From the NCBI GenBank assembly GCA_016934985.1, contig JAFGRU010000056.1, positions 1-54,605 of the forward strand: a DNA stretch of 54,605 bases, in the 5' to 3' direction. A program made the position numbers and the translations under genes. This document shows, in pieces, positions 7,983 to 15,986 of the stretch. The DNA is from Deltaproteobacteria bacterium. GTDB lineage: Bacteria > Desulfobacterota > Desulfuromonadia > Desulfuromonadales > JAAYDE01. A model generated the notes under the pieces. That model did not search any database. It saw only the letters and a list, made by a program, of their open reading frames with translations, and was not told the origin of the DNA. How positions within the stretch are numbered: the first letter of the stretch is position 1; each line of letters starts with the position of its first letter.

Positions 7983-8789
7983 ATGATAATTTTTCTGAAC
8001 GAAAAACCTATTGCAATAGACGACAAGCTGACCCTGTTTCAGCTCAGGGACCGTTTCAAGCCGACGGCTGATATTCTGGTTCGCAATGGGTTTCCAGCTT
8101 CGAACGACGTGGTTGTGGAAGAAGCGGATCATATTACCCTGATCCGCCGCGGGGAGAAGCCGCCTGCAGAAGAGCTGGAAGCCTTGATGATTGCCCGGCA
8201 CACCCCTGGAGTGCATAAAAAGCTCAAAGCCTCGTGTGTTGGCATCGCAGGGGTTGGCGGTCTTGGCTCCGCCATTGCCGTGGCCCTCGGGCGAATCGGA
8301 GTCGGCAGGCTCATACTCGTCGATTATGATGTGGTCGAACCGTCCAACCTCAATCGCCAACAATTTTTTATTGATCAAATTGGAGAGCCCAAAACTGAAG
8401 CCATGAAAGCTAACCTCAAACGTATTAATCCTTTTGTCGAGGTTGAGTCTCACCAGGTTTTCGTGACGCCAGAGAATATCCCCGACTTATTTGACCAGGC
8501 GGATGTCCTAGCAGAGGCCTTTGACGGCGCGGACCAGAAAGCCATGCTGATTGAGGAATTTCTGAGTCGCTTTCCGAAAATCCCCTTGGTTGCGGCATCC
8601 GGTATAGCAGGCTATGCCCCCTCGAATACCATTACAACCCGCCACGCCACCAAAAACCTCTATCTCGTTGGGGATGGAAAAACCGCCGCCCGCCCTGGCG
8701 AAGGCCTCATGGCACCCCGGGTGGGAATTGCCGCTCATCATCAGGCCAACGCCATTATCCGGCTTTTGTTAGGAGAAAAACCAGAATAA
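7983..8789 (+). CDS. thiF: ThiF-type sulfur-carrier adenylyltransferase with N-terminal ThiS-like domain
   Basis: 268 aa. Residues 1-58 form a ThiS-like ubiquitin fold (FLNEKPI...LTLFQLRDRF...ITLIRRG) that lacks the terminal Gly-Gly, so it is not itself a sulfur carrier. Residues about 75-265 are the E1-like adenylylating domain: GIAGVGGLGS nucleotide loop, VDYDVVEPSNLNRQ with the catalytic Arg/Asp, and SGIAGY. It activates the ThiS C-terminus with ATP. The protein has one Cys (C85), no CxxC zinc pairs and no equivalent of the E. coli acyl-disulfide Cys. Sulfur transfer must therefore differ from the E. coli scheme, as is known for short ThiF types. There is no SD; the start lies against the terminator T-tract. 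Confidence 0.92.
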   Translation: MIIFLNEKPIAIDDKLTLFQLRDRFKPTADILVRNGFPASNDVVVEEADHITLIRRGEKPPAEELEALMIARHTPGVHKKLKASCVGIAGVGGLGSAIAVALGRIGVGRLILVDYDVVEPSNLNRQQFFIDQIGEPKTEAMKANLKRINPFVEVESHQVFVTPENIPDLFDQADVLAEAFDGADQKAMLIEEFLSRFPKIPLVAASGIAGYAPSNTITTRHATKNLYLVGDGKTAARPGEGLMAPRVGIAAHHQANAIIRLLLGEKPE

Positions 8790-8815
8790 TAATGAATATA
8801 TAAGGAGAGTCACCT

Positions 8816-9016
8816 ATGCAGATTGTATTAAACGGCCAATCAAAAGAGATTGCCGAAGCTCTCACCCTGGAGGGCCTGCTAAAATCGCTGGAACTGGAGA
8901 CCGCCCACGTCGCCGTCGAGCTCAACAAGGAAATCGTTACCAAAACCACCTTTTCGTCCACCAGCTTAAAAACAGGAGACGAGGTGGAAGTGGTTCATTT
9001 TGTCGGAGGCGGTTAA
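8816..9016 (+). CDS. thiS: Sulfur carrier protein ThiS
   Basis: 66 aa beta-grasp protein starting MQIVLNGQ and ending VVHFVGGG, with the C-terminal Gly-Gly that is adenylylated by ThiF and converted to thiocarboxylate. An SD (aaggagag) lies about 6 bases before the ATG. It sits 26 bases after thiF and 64 before thiG. It is the real carrier, in contrast to the Gly-Gly-less domain fused to ThiF. Confidence 0.96.
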   Translation: MQIVLNGQSKEIAEALTLEGLLKSLELETAHVAVELNKEIVTKTTFSSTSLKTGDEVEVVHFVGGG

Positions 9017-9080
9017 TAGACAAGCCTTTGATTACACGCAATTCAACTAAACGCTCCACAGGAGCATCGGGAGGTATAAG

Positions 9081-9857
9081 ATGGATGAATTTATTATTGC
9101 AAATCGTCGCTTCAGATCCAGGCTCATGGTCGGTACCGGCAAGTTTTCTTCCAACGAAGCCATGCTCGAAGCCATGGAAGCCTCCGGCAGCGACATCGTT
9201 ACCGTAGCTCTTCGCCGCGTAGACATCGAAAATCCCCAGGACTACATGCTCAAACACATCAATCGGGACAGGTTTCTCCTGCTTCCTAACACGAGCGGCG
9301 CCCGCGACGCCGAAGAAGCGGTGCGCCTGGCGCGCCTGGCCCGTGCCGCGGGTTGCGAACCCTGGATCAAGCTGGAAGTCACCCCCGACCCCTACTACCT
9401 GCTTCCCGACCCCATTGAAACTTACAAAGCCGCTCAGATCCTCATCAAGGACGGCTTCACGGTCCTTCCATACATCAACGCCGACCCGATCCTGGCCAAG
9501 CACCTCCAGGAGATCGGCTGCGCAACCGTCATGCCCTTAGGTGCCCCAATCGGCACTAATAAAGGGGTTAAAACGCGTGACAATATTTCCATCATCATTG
9601 AACAGGCCCGCGTTCCCGTGGTCGTTGACGCCGGGCTCGGCGCCCCCTCCCATGCGGCCGAAGCCATGGAAATGGGTGCGGATGCCGTCCTCGTCAACAC
9701 GGCCCTTGCCGTCTCTCCCAACCCCCGCATGATGGCTGCCGCATTCAAAAAAGGCGTGGAAGCCGGCCGCGAGGCATTTCTCGCCGGACTGGGTAAAAAA
9801 CGCAAGCTTGCCGAAGCGTCCAGCCCATTAACCGGTTTCTTGAGGGAAATAAAATGA
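9081..9857 (+). CDS. thiG: Thiazole synthase ThiG
   Basis: 258 aa TIM-barrel enzyme that joins deoxyxylulose phosphate, dehydroglycine and ThiS-thiocarboxylate to the thiazole phosphate. Family marks: RLMVGTGKF at the N-terminus, [22 protein letters not shown] with the Schiff-base Lys, [19 protein letters not shown] and [11 protein letters not shown]. The SD gggaggt precedes the ATG. Its stop overlaps the thiH start by 4 bases (ATGA), so translation is probably coupled. Confidence 0.97.
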   Translation: MDEFIIANRRFRSRLMVGTGKFSSNEAMLEAMEASGSDIVTVALRRVDIENPQDYMLKHINRDRFLLLPNTSGARDAEEAVRLARLARAAGCEPWIKLEVTPDPYYLLPDPIETYKAAQILIKDGFTVLPYINADPILAKHLQEIGCATVMPLGAPIGTNKGVKTRDNISIIIEQARVPVVVDAGLGAPSHAAEAMEMGADAVLVNTALAVSPNPRMMAAAFKKGVEAGREAFLAGLGKKRKLAEASSPLTGFLREIK

Positions 9858-10975
9858 CTTTTTTTGAAGAAATCAATCAATACGACCAAAAAGAGGTTCT
9901 GGAGCAGATTCTGGCAAAGAAACCGTCCGATGTCGAAAATGCTCTGCATTCGGACAGGCTGAGCCTCGACGGCTTTCAGGCCCTGATCTCGCCGGCAGCC
10001 GAAGGCTACCTGGAGCCAATGGCGGTTCGTGCTCACGAAATTACCAAACAGCGTTTCGGAAACAATATTCTGATGTACGTACCCATCTATTTGTCCAACG
10101 AATGTACTAACGGGTGCGTTTATTGCGGTTTCAACGCCTGCAATAAAATTGACAGGAAGACGCTCACGCTTGATGAAATCGAAGAAGACGCCCGGACCCT
10201 GAACAAAAATGAGTTCCGCCACGTTCTTCTGCTGACCGGGGAAGATCCCAACCGCATCGGCAACGATTATCTCGTTGATGCGGTAAAAAAGATCAAGCAC
10301 CTCTTCGGTTCCATCAGTATCGAAGTCTATCCCATGGATACCGACGGCTATAAACAGATGGTCGAAGCAGGTGTTGACGGGTTAACCATCTATCAGGAAA
10401 CCTACGACCCCGAACTTTATGAAAAGCTCCATCCGTTCGGTCAAAAACGTGATTATAAATGGCGTTTGGACACACCGGAACGTGGCGGCGAGGCCGGCCT
10501 GCGCAAAATCGGCATCGGCGCTCTGCTTGGCCTGGGTAATTTCTACACCGAGGCCTTCTTCACCGGCCTGCATGCTCTCTATCTGGCCCGCCGCTACTGG
10601 CGGACCCAGGTCTCGGTTTCTTTCCCCCGCATCCGGCCCGCTGACGGAGGTTTTGCTCCGTTATACAGCGTCACCGACAAACAGATGGTTCAAGGGATTT
10701 GTGCGACGCGCCTTCTGATCCCTGACGCCGGCTTAGTGCTGTCAACACGTGAAAGCGCTCAGTTCCGCGACAACCTCATTCCCCTCGGCATCACCCAGAT
10801 GAGTGCCGGCTCCTGCACAGCCCCCGGCGGATATGCCCACGAGGACGAAAGTACCGGCCAATTCTGCATTGACGATGACCGCTCCCCCGAGGAGATCAGC
10901 CGCATCATCCGCGCCAAGGGTTATGAAGCGGTCTGGAAGGATTGGGACCCGGCTTTCCTGGAAAGGGCCTCCTGA
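9854..10975 (+). CDS. thiH: 2-iminoacetate synthase ThiH (radical SAM tyrosine lyase)
   Basis: 373 aa. The CTNGCVYC cluster motif (CX3CX2C; Cys 84, 88, 91) binds the 4Fe-4S/SAM. The enzyme cleaves tyrosine to dehydroglycine and p-cresol and is the oxygen-sensitive alternative to glycine oxidase ThiO. It fits an anaerobe. The C-terminal biotin/thiamin-synthase-associated region ([11 protein letters not shown]) is present. Overlaps thiG by 4 bases. Confidence 0.97.
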   Translation: MTFFEEINQYDQKEVLEQILAKKPSDVENALHSDRLSLDGFQALISPAAEGYLEPMAVRAHEITKQRFGNNILMYVPIYLSNECTNGCVYCGFNACNKIDRKTLTLDEIEEDARTLNKNEFRHVLLLTGEDPNRIGNDYLVDAVKKIKHLFGSISIEVYPMDTDGYKQMVEAGVDGLTIYQETYDPELYEKLHPFGQKRDYKWRLDTPERGGEAGLRKIGIGALLGLGNFYTEAFFTGLHALYLARRYWRTQVSVSFPRIRPADGGFAPLYSVTDKQMVQGICATRLLIPDAGLVLSTRESAQFRDNLIPLGITQMSAGSCTAPGGYAHEDESTGQFCIDDDRSPEEISRIIRAKGYEAVWKDWDPAFLERAS

Positions 10976-10985
10976 GGTTTCCCTC

Positions 10986-11615
10986 ATGTCACGCCCCATC
11001 GACTTCTCTCTGTATCTCATCACCGATCAAAATGTTCTGCCTCCCGGGCGCTCTCTTCCGGAAGCCGTTCGGGAGGCTTTGATCGGTGGGGTTAAATGCA
11101 TCCAGTTGCGCGAAAAGGAACTGGCGCCGAAAACCCTGCTCCCCCTGGCCAGGGAACTTCGCGGCCTCACTCGCGAGTATGGTGCCAAGCTGTTCATTAA
11201 TGATCGGGCCGACGTGGCCCTCGCTTGCGACGCCGACGGGGTCCACCTGACCACCAACTCTCTTCCCACCACTGTCGTCAGGAAAATCCTCGGCCCCGAC
11301 AAGCTGATCGGCGTTTCCACCCATTGTACGAATGAAATATCCCTGGCCGAAAAAGAGGGCGCCGACTTCGTGACCTTTGGCCCGGTATTTTACACCGCCT
11401 CCAAAGCGGCTTTCGGCCCCCCCGTCGGCCTGGAAAAGCTTCGTGAGGCCTGTTCCCAAACCCGCCTTCCCGTTTTTGCCCTTGGAGGCGTCAACCTCCC
11501 GCAGGTAGACAACGTCATGGCTTGCGGCGCATACGGAGTTGCCCTGATTTCCGCTATCCTCGGCTTCACCGATGCCCGGGGCAAAACCCGCCAATTTATC
11601 GAACAACTTTCGTGA
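10986..11615 (+). CDS. thiE: Thiamine-phosphate synthase ThiE
   Basis: 209 aa TIM barrel that joins HMP-PP and thiazole phosphate. Marks: LYLITDQ at the N-terminus, IQLREKEL, LFINDRADVAL, DGVHLT, IGVSTH, GPVFYTASK and ALGGV. The frame is open upstream of the real start, but the preceding 61 codons overlap thiH and have no homology. ATG 10986 with GAGG 8 bases upstream fits the family N-terminus. It is the last gene of the riboswitch-controlled operon. No thiC or thiD is in the window. Confidence 0.95.
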   Translation: MSRPIDFSLYLITDQNVLPPGRSLPEAVREALIGGVKCIQLREKELAPKTLLPLARELRGLTREYGAKLFINDRADVALACDADGVHLTTNSLPTTVVRKILGPDKLIGVSTHCTNEISLAEKEGADFVTFGPVFYTASKAAFGPPVGLEKLREACSQTRLPVFALGGVNLPQVDNVMACGAYGVALISAILGFTDARGKTRQFIEQLS

Positions 11616-11684
11616 TTATTCAACGCAACGGACTCGTGTCGCCCAAGGAAAAGGCATCTGCCGTTAAATAAGATTTGCAGCAAC

Positions 11685-11882
11685 GGGGTTGCGTCCCCGG
11701 ACGACGCCTTACTCTTTTTACTTGTCTAAAAAGAGTGAGCAGAAAAAGGACACCCCGTACCTTGCCTTTTGGGTTCCCTGCGCTCCAGAGCCATTTTGAG
11801 GACGGTCAGAATTCGCAAACACCGCTCAACTGCCCGTCTTTTTTTCAAAATGTCTCTTCCGCTACGGCTGCGTTACAAGGGG
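11685..11882 (+). repeat. Structured 200-bp dispersed element, copy B
   Basis: Starts GGGGTTGCGTCCCCGG and ends TTACAAGGGG. The long stem here reads AGAGCCATTTTGA with TCAAAATGTCTCT. Compared with copy A the two pairs next to TTTTGA changed from GG/CC to CA/TG, so pairing is kept while sequence differs. It lies 69 bp after thiE and 250 bp before the DASS transporter gene, in the same orientation. The rest of 11616-12132 holds no gene. Confidence 0.85.
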
Positions 11883-12132
11883 AGTAAGACCTTATACCTT
11901 ACACCAAAAACAAAAAACTTTCGCTATGCGGCCCTTGGAATGGGCGAGGCGAGGCATTGTACCGATAAGCTGGATAATTACATTATTTTTTCCTACTTGC
12001 CATTCGATCTTCTTGGATTAAAATCTGTTAGAATATGCATTCTTACAGCAATTGATCGCAGAGACGTTGAATCTTGGTCCCGGCAGGGAACTGGCCTGGC
12101 CATAAACCAACAAACCCATCCCGGAGAAACAT

Positions 12133-13902
12133 TTGGACATAGTCCTTACCCTGATAATTCTTGCTATAGCCGTCATTCTGTTTGCGACAGAATGGATCCG
12201 TATGGACCTGGTCAGCCTGATGGTGCTTTTGGCTTTGGGGTTTACCGGCCTGGTTACCGTTGAGGAGGCCTTCTCGGGCTTCAGCAACCCAGCCGTAATC
12301 ACGGTTGCCGCCATGTTCATCATCAGCATGAGCATTTCCAATTCCGGAGCTGTTCAACATTTGGGCGAAAAAATCCTGACCGTTACCGGCAAAAGCGAAA
12401 CCCGTCTCATTATTGCTATCATGGGCATTGTCGCCCTTTTTTCCGCCTTTATTAACAATATAGGCGCTGTCGCCATTCTCCTTCCGGTGGTGGTCGGCAT
12501 GGCCCAAAAAGCCGAACTGCCCCCGTCCAAACTCCTCATGCCCCTTGCTTTTGGTTCACTTCTCGGCGGTGTCTGTACCCTGATCGGAACCCCCCCTAAC
12601 ATCCTTATGAACGAGCTTCTTCATCAATACAGCGGGCAAAAGCTGCAGATGTTTGACTTTGCGCCCGTGGGTTTGATCGTTCTTGCTGCAGGTATCCTTT
12701 ACATGGCCCTGGTTGGCCGTCGCTTTCTCCCCATCAGACGCTCCGGAACCCTGACCGAAACCTATCAGGTCAAGGAATTTACTGCTGAAGTGGAGATCGA
12801 ACCCGGCTCTCCCCTCGCCGGGACAACCCTGGCTCATGCGGGTTTTGAGGATTTCAACCTCAAGGTCCGGGCCATCATGCACGGCGAGTTGAAAATTCCC
12901 ATGCCGCGTGGAAATCACAAACTGCACGAAGGTGACATTCTCTTCCTGGCCGGGGAGCCGAAAAACATCCTTCGCATCCGCAAAAAAAAGGGGCTTCAGC
13001 TCATTCCTGAAAAAGACAACCCCCTGCCACCTTTTGCCGATAAGGACGTCGCCGTTGTGGAAGCAGCCCTGACGCCAACCAACTATCTCGTCGGCAAAAC
13101 CCTTCGAGAGGTTCGCTTCGCGGATGTTCATGGCCTGACGGTGTTGGCATTATGGCGAAGTGGTGAGCCGATGGTGAGAAAAGTGGACCATGTCCCCCTT
13201 AAATTCGGTGACGTCCTTCTCCTCCAAGGCTCCGAGGAAAAGATTCGCCATTTAGGATTGGAACACGGCTTCCTTCTTATGGGCGGAGTGAAACAGATTT
13301 CCTACAATCCGCAAAAAGCACCCCTTGCCCTCGGCATTCTTATCAGCGTGGTACTGGTCACCGCTCTCGGCCTGTTTCCCATCATGCTCTCCGCAACCCT
13401 GGGCGCCCTCGCCATGATCCTCACCGGCTGCACCACCCCACAAGAGGCTTATGAAAACATCGACTGGTCAATCATTATTCTGATCGCAGGGACCTTGCCC
13501 CTCGGCCTGGCCATGGAGAAAAGCGGGGCCGCCAAATTGATAGCTGACCTGATTATCAACAAAGTCGGCCCCATGGGACCTTGGTTTGTCCTGGCCGCCA
13601 TTTTTCTCATTACCTTCTGCTTTACTGAGGTCATGAGCCACGCCGCGGCAGCTGTCCTGATTGCACCCATAGCTTTTAACACCGCTCAAAGTTTACACGT
13701 CAGCCCCAAACCTTTTTTTATTGCTGTGGCCATTGCCGCCTCATCCTGCTTCATGACCCCCATCAGCCATCAGAGCAATGCCCTGGTGATGGGACCTGGC
13801 GGCTATAAATTTTTTGACTACACCAAGGTAGGAACACCTTTGAATCTTCTTGTCTGGGTTCTGGCTACCCTCTTCATCCCCCTGTTTTTTCCTTTCAATT
13901 GA
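12133..13902 (+). CDS. DASS/SLC13 family anion transporter with two TrkA-C domains
   Basis: 589 aa. Hydrophobic segments run from residue 2 to about 200 and from about 395 to the end. Family marks are NNIGAVAILLP, TLIGTPPNILMN (first SNT-like loop) and, in the second half, the ASSCFMTPISHQSN loop. Between the halves lie two TrkA-C (RCK_C) modules (about residues 215-295 and 310-380), usual for sulfate/thiosulfate-type members of this group. Predicted Na+-coupled uptake of sulfate or a dicarboxylate; the substrate is not readable. The start is a TTG with GGAGA 6 bases upstream. Confidence 0.85.
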   Translation: MDIVLTLIILAIAVILFATEWIRMDLVSLMVLLALGFTGLVTVEEAFSGFSNPAVITVAAMFIISMSISNSGAVQHLGEKILTVTGKSETRLIIAIMGIVALFSAFINNIGAVAILLPVVVGMAQKAELPPSKLLMPLAFGSLLGGVCTLIGTPPNILMNELLHQYSGQKLQMFDFAPVGLIVLAAGILYMALVGRRFLPIRRSGTLTETYQVKEFTAEVEIEPGSPLAGTTLAHAGFEDFNLKVRAIMHGELKIPMPRGNHKLHEGDILFLAGEPKNILRIRKKKGLQLIPEKDNPLPPFADKDVAVVEAALTPTNYLVGKTLREVRFADVHGLTVLALWRSGEPMVRKVDHVPLKFGDVLLLQGSEEKIRHLGLEHGFLLMGGVKQISYNPQKAPLALGILISVVLVTALGLFPIMLSATLGALAMILTGCTTPQEAYENIDWSIIILIAGTLPLGLAMEKSGAAKLIADLIINKVGPMGPWFVLAAIFLITFCFTEVMSHAAAAVLIAPIAFNTAQSLHVSPKPFFIAVAIAASSCFMTPISHQSNALVMGPGGYKFFDYTKVGTPLNLLVWVLATLFIPLFFPFN

Positions 13903-13909
13903 ATTTATT

Positions 13910-13936
13910 GTGGCCTCTGAAAAAAAGGCCGCTTTT
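13910..13936 (+). terminator. Intrinsic terminator after transporter gene
   Basis: GTGGCCT (13910-13916) and AGGCCGC (13926-13932) pair with one G-T, followed by TTTT. It lies 8 bases after the stop codon. Confidence 0.7.
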
Positions 13937-14216
13937 CCCCAACCTCGGGGCGGGTTATCAGGCCCACAAGGCATTATATAAGAGCCTAATATCAAACCAT
14001 TTTTTGCATTTCTTCATTATAGTGATAAATTTATATTAAAAACAGGGTCGGCTAGGGATTCTTGCGAGCTTTTTTAGGTTTTTTCGGACCGACATTGGCG
14101 GCATGGTCACAACTGTCTATCCATATGGCAAAAAACCGGAAAGGGCCATGGCATTTTCTAAGAGCAAAAGTTTCCAAGTCAAGTGAACCCTTCTTGGAGA
14201 AAAGAGTCGCTCCACC
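13937..14216. other. Intergenic before GGDEF gene
   Basis: AT-rich spacer without a credible gene. The promoter of the GGDEF gene should be here, but no consensus pair stands out. Confidence 0.35.
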
Positions 14217-15941
14217 ATGATGGAAAAGGCTGATTATTGTTCTCTTGTTATGCGTGACCTGGGAGCCAGCATCGTCAATTCCCTGTCTCCTCACATTGCA
14301 ATTCTGGATGAAAATGGTGAAGTTCTGGCTATCAACAATGCCTGGCGGGAGTTTTCCAAACTCAATCCGCCTTCTCCTCATAATTTGATGGAAGGGGATA
14401 ACTATCTGACCTCCTGCAAACAGCAACCCCCGGAAACAAACCCCGAAGCTGAAGCCTTCTGCCAAGCATTTCAAGCCTTATGCAACAATGTCCTCCTGGA
14501 GTTTTCGTTGGAATTTTCCTCCAACCTGCCGACCGGAACACGCTGGTTTCTGGGAAAGATGACCTCTTTCCCCAGCATGAATCGCAAACACATCGTTATT
14601 TCCCATGAAGACATCACAGAACTGAAACAGGCACAATCCGAAATTCACCATCTTGCCTATTTCGACAGCCTGACCGGTTTACCGAACCGGATTCTTTTTC
14701 TTGACCGGTTGGAACAGGCTATTAATAAAGCCAAAAGGGAAGAGAACCTGGTCGCCCTGCTGTTTCTTGACCTTGACCGTTTTAAAATCATTAACGATAC
14801 CCTGGGCCATACTGCTGGAGATCAGCTTTTACAGACAATATCCCAGCGTCTGAAAAGCCTGGTCAGAGGGTCGGACACTGTTGCCCGCATGGGGGGCGAC
14901 GAATTTATGATCCTGCTCCCCGACTTGGACAATCCGGAAGACGCTGCTGTCATTGCCCGCAAGCTCCTCAAGATCATTCCCATGAAAACCAAAGTGCAGG
15001 ATCAGGATATTTTCCCTTCTGCCAGCGTCGGCATCGCTCTCTACCCGAATGACGCCTGGGATGGAGACAGTCTGATCACATTTTCCGACATGGCCATGTA
15101 TCACGCCAAGGAAAAAGGGAGAAATAATTTTCAGTTTTTTTCCAAAGATCTTAATGAGAAAACCATGGCAAGAATGAAGCTGGAAAGTGAAATCCGGCGT
15201 GGGGTCCAGGAGAAGGAGTTTCTTTTATTTTACCAACCTTATTATGAAATTGAGTCGAGGAAGCTGTGCGGAGTCAAAGGACTTCTGCGGTGGAATCACC
15301 CGAAAAAGGGGATTATTCCCGCCAGCGATATCCTGCCGCTGCTGGAAGATAGCGGCGTTTGGGTCCCTCTGGTGGAATGGGCGTTAAAAGAAGCATGCTA
15401 TCAGGTTAAGTCGTGGGAAAATAACGGCTGGAGAAACCCCCTGTTGTCTATGAATCTCACTGAAAAACAGCTCCAAAGCCCCAACACCCTGACCACTATC
15501 AGCCAGGTTCTTGAAAATACGGGTTTGGCACCATCCGCCCTTGAGCTGGAAATTGACGAACAGATTTTTTTGACAAACCTGGAAGAAACTAGTCAAGTAC
15601 TATATCAGCTGAAAAGCCAAGGCATTAAAATCGCCATTAACAATTTCGGTCTGACCTATTCTTCCTTGAGATACATTAAAAGACTTGGAGTTGACCGGCT
15701 CAAAATAGCACCATCCCTAATCCGCAACATTCCGGGAAACCAGGAAGATGCTGCCATAACGGAAGCCATCATCAATATGGGGAAAACTTTAAAGATAAAA
15801 GTTCTGGGCAAGGGAATTGAAAAGTCAAATCAGGTGGAATTTCTGAAAAAACATAAATGTGATGAAATTCAAGGGTTCCTCTACGATTACCCTGCTCCGG
15901 GGGAACAGGTTTTCAAAAAAATGAGTGCCCATTTCAAATAA
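14217..15941 (+). CDS. PAS-like/GGDEF protein with degenerate EAL domain
   Basis: 574 aa, no membrane segment. Residues about 15-135 are PAS-like. The diguanylate cyclase domain (about 140-310) has intact GGDEF (226-230) and the product-inhibition I-site RGSD (217-220). The C-terminal EAL fold (about 325-570) is recognisable, but its acidic metal/catalytic residues are replaced: EAL is KGL (354-356), DDFG is NNFG (475-478), and the AEGVE motif is GKGIE (531-535). Asn413, Glu445, Lys496 and Gln552 remain. It should make c-di-GMP but not hydrolyse it; the EAL part may bind ligand or partner. ATG 14217 or 14220; SD weak. Confidence 0.9.
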   Translation: MMEKADYCSLVMRDLGASIVNSLSPHIAILDENGEVLAINNAWREFSKLNPPSPHNLMEGDNYLTSCKQQPPETNPEAEAFCQAFQALCNNVLLEFSLEFSSNLPTGTRWFLGKMTSFPSMNRKHIVISHEDITELKQAQSEIHHLAYFDSLTGLPNRILFLDRLEQAINKAKREENLVALLFLDLDRFKIINDTLGHTAGDQLLQTISQRLKSLVRGSDTVARMGGDEFMILLPDLDNPEDAAVIARKLLKIIPMKTKVQDQDIFPSASVGIALYPNDAWDGDSLITFSDMAMYHAKEKGRNNFQFFSKDLNEKTMARMKLESEIRRGVQEKEFLLFYQPYYEIESRKLCGVKGLLRWNHPKKGIIPASDILPLLEDSGVWVPLVEWALKEACYQVKSWENNGWRNPLLSMNLTEKQLQSPNTLTTISQVLENTGLAPSALELEIDEQIFLTNLEETSQVLYQLKSQGIKIAINNFGLTYSSLRYIKRLGVDRLKIAPSLIRNIPGNQEDAAITEAIINMGKTLKIKVLGKGIEKSNQVEFLKKHKCDEIQGFLYDYPAPGEQVFKKMSAHFK

Positions 15942-15986
15942 AAGGAACAACTCACCTCAACAATTGTTGTTAACTCCTCGCAAAAG

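Noticed and set aside
10803-10985. N-terminal extension of ThiE
   Set aside because: It overlaps thiH coding sequence and is low-complexity Pro/Ala/Arg; ThiE homology starts at the ATG 10986 with its own SD.
11675-11887. Small ORF inside the 200-bp element (and similar ones at 47096-47367)
   Set aside because: The frames are not kept between copies and the conservation follows stems, not codons.
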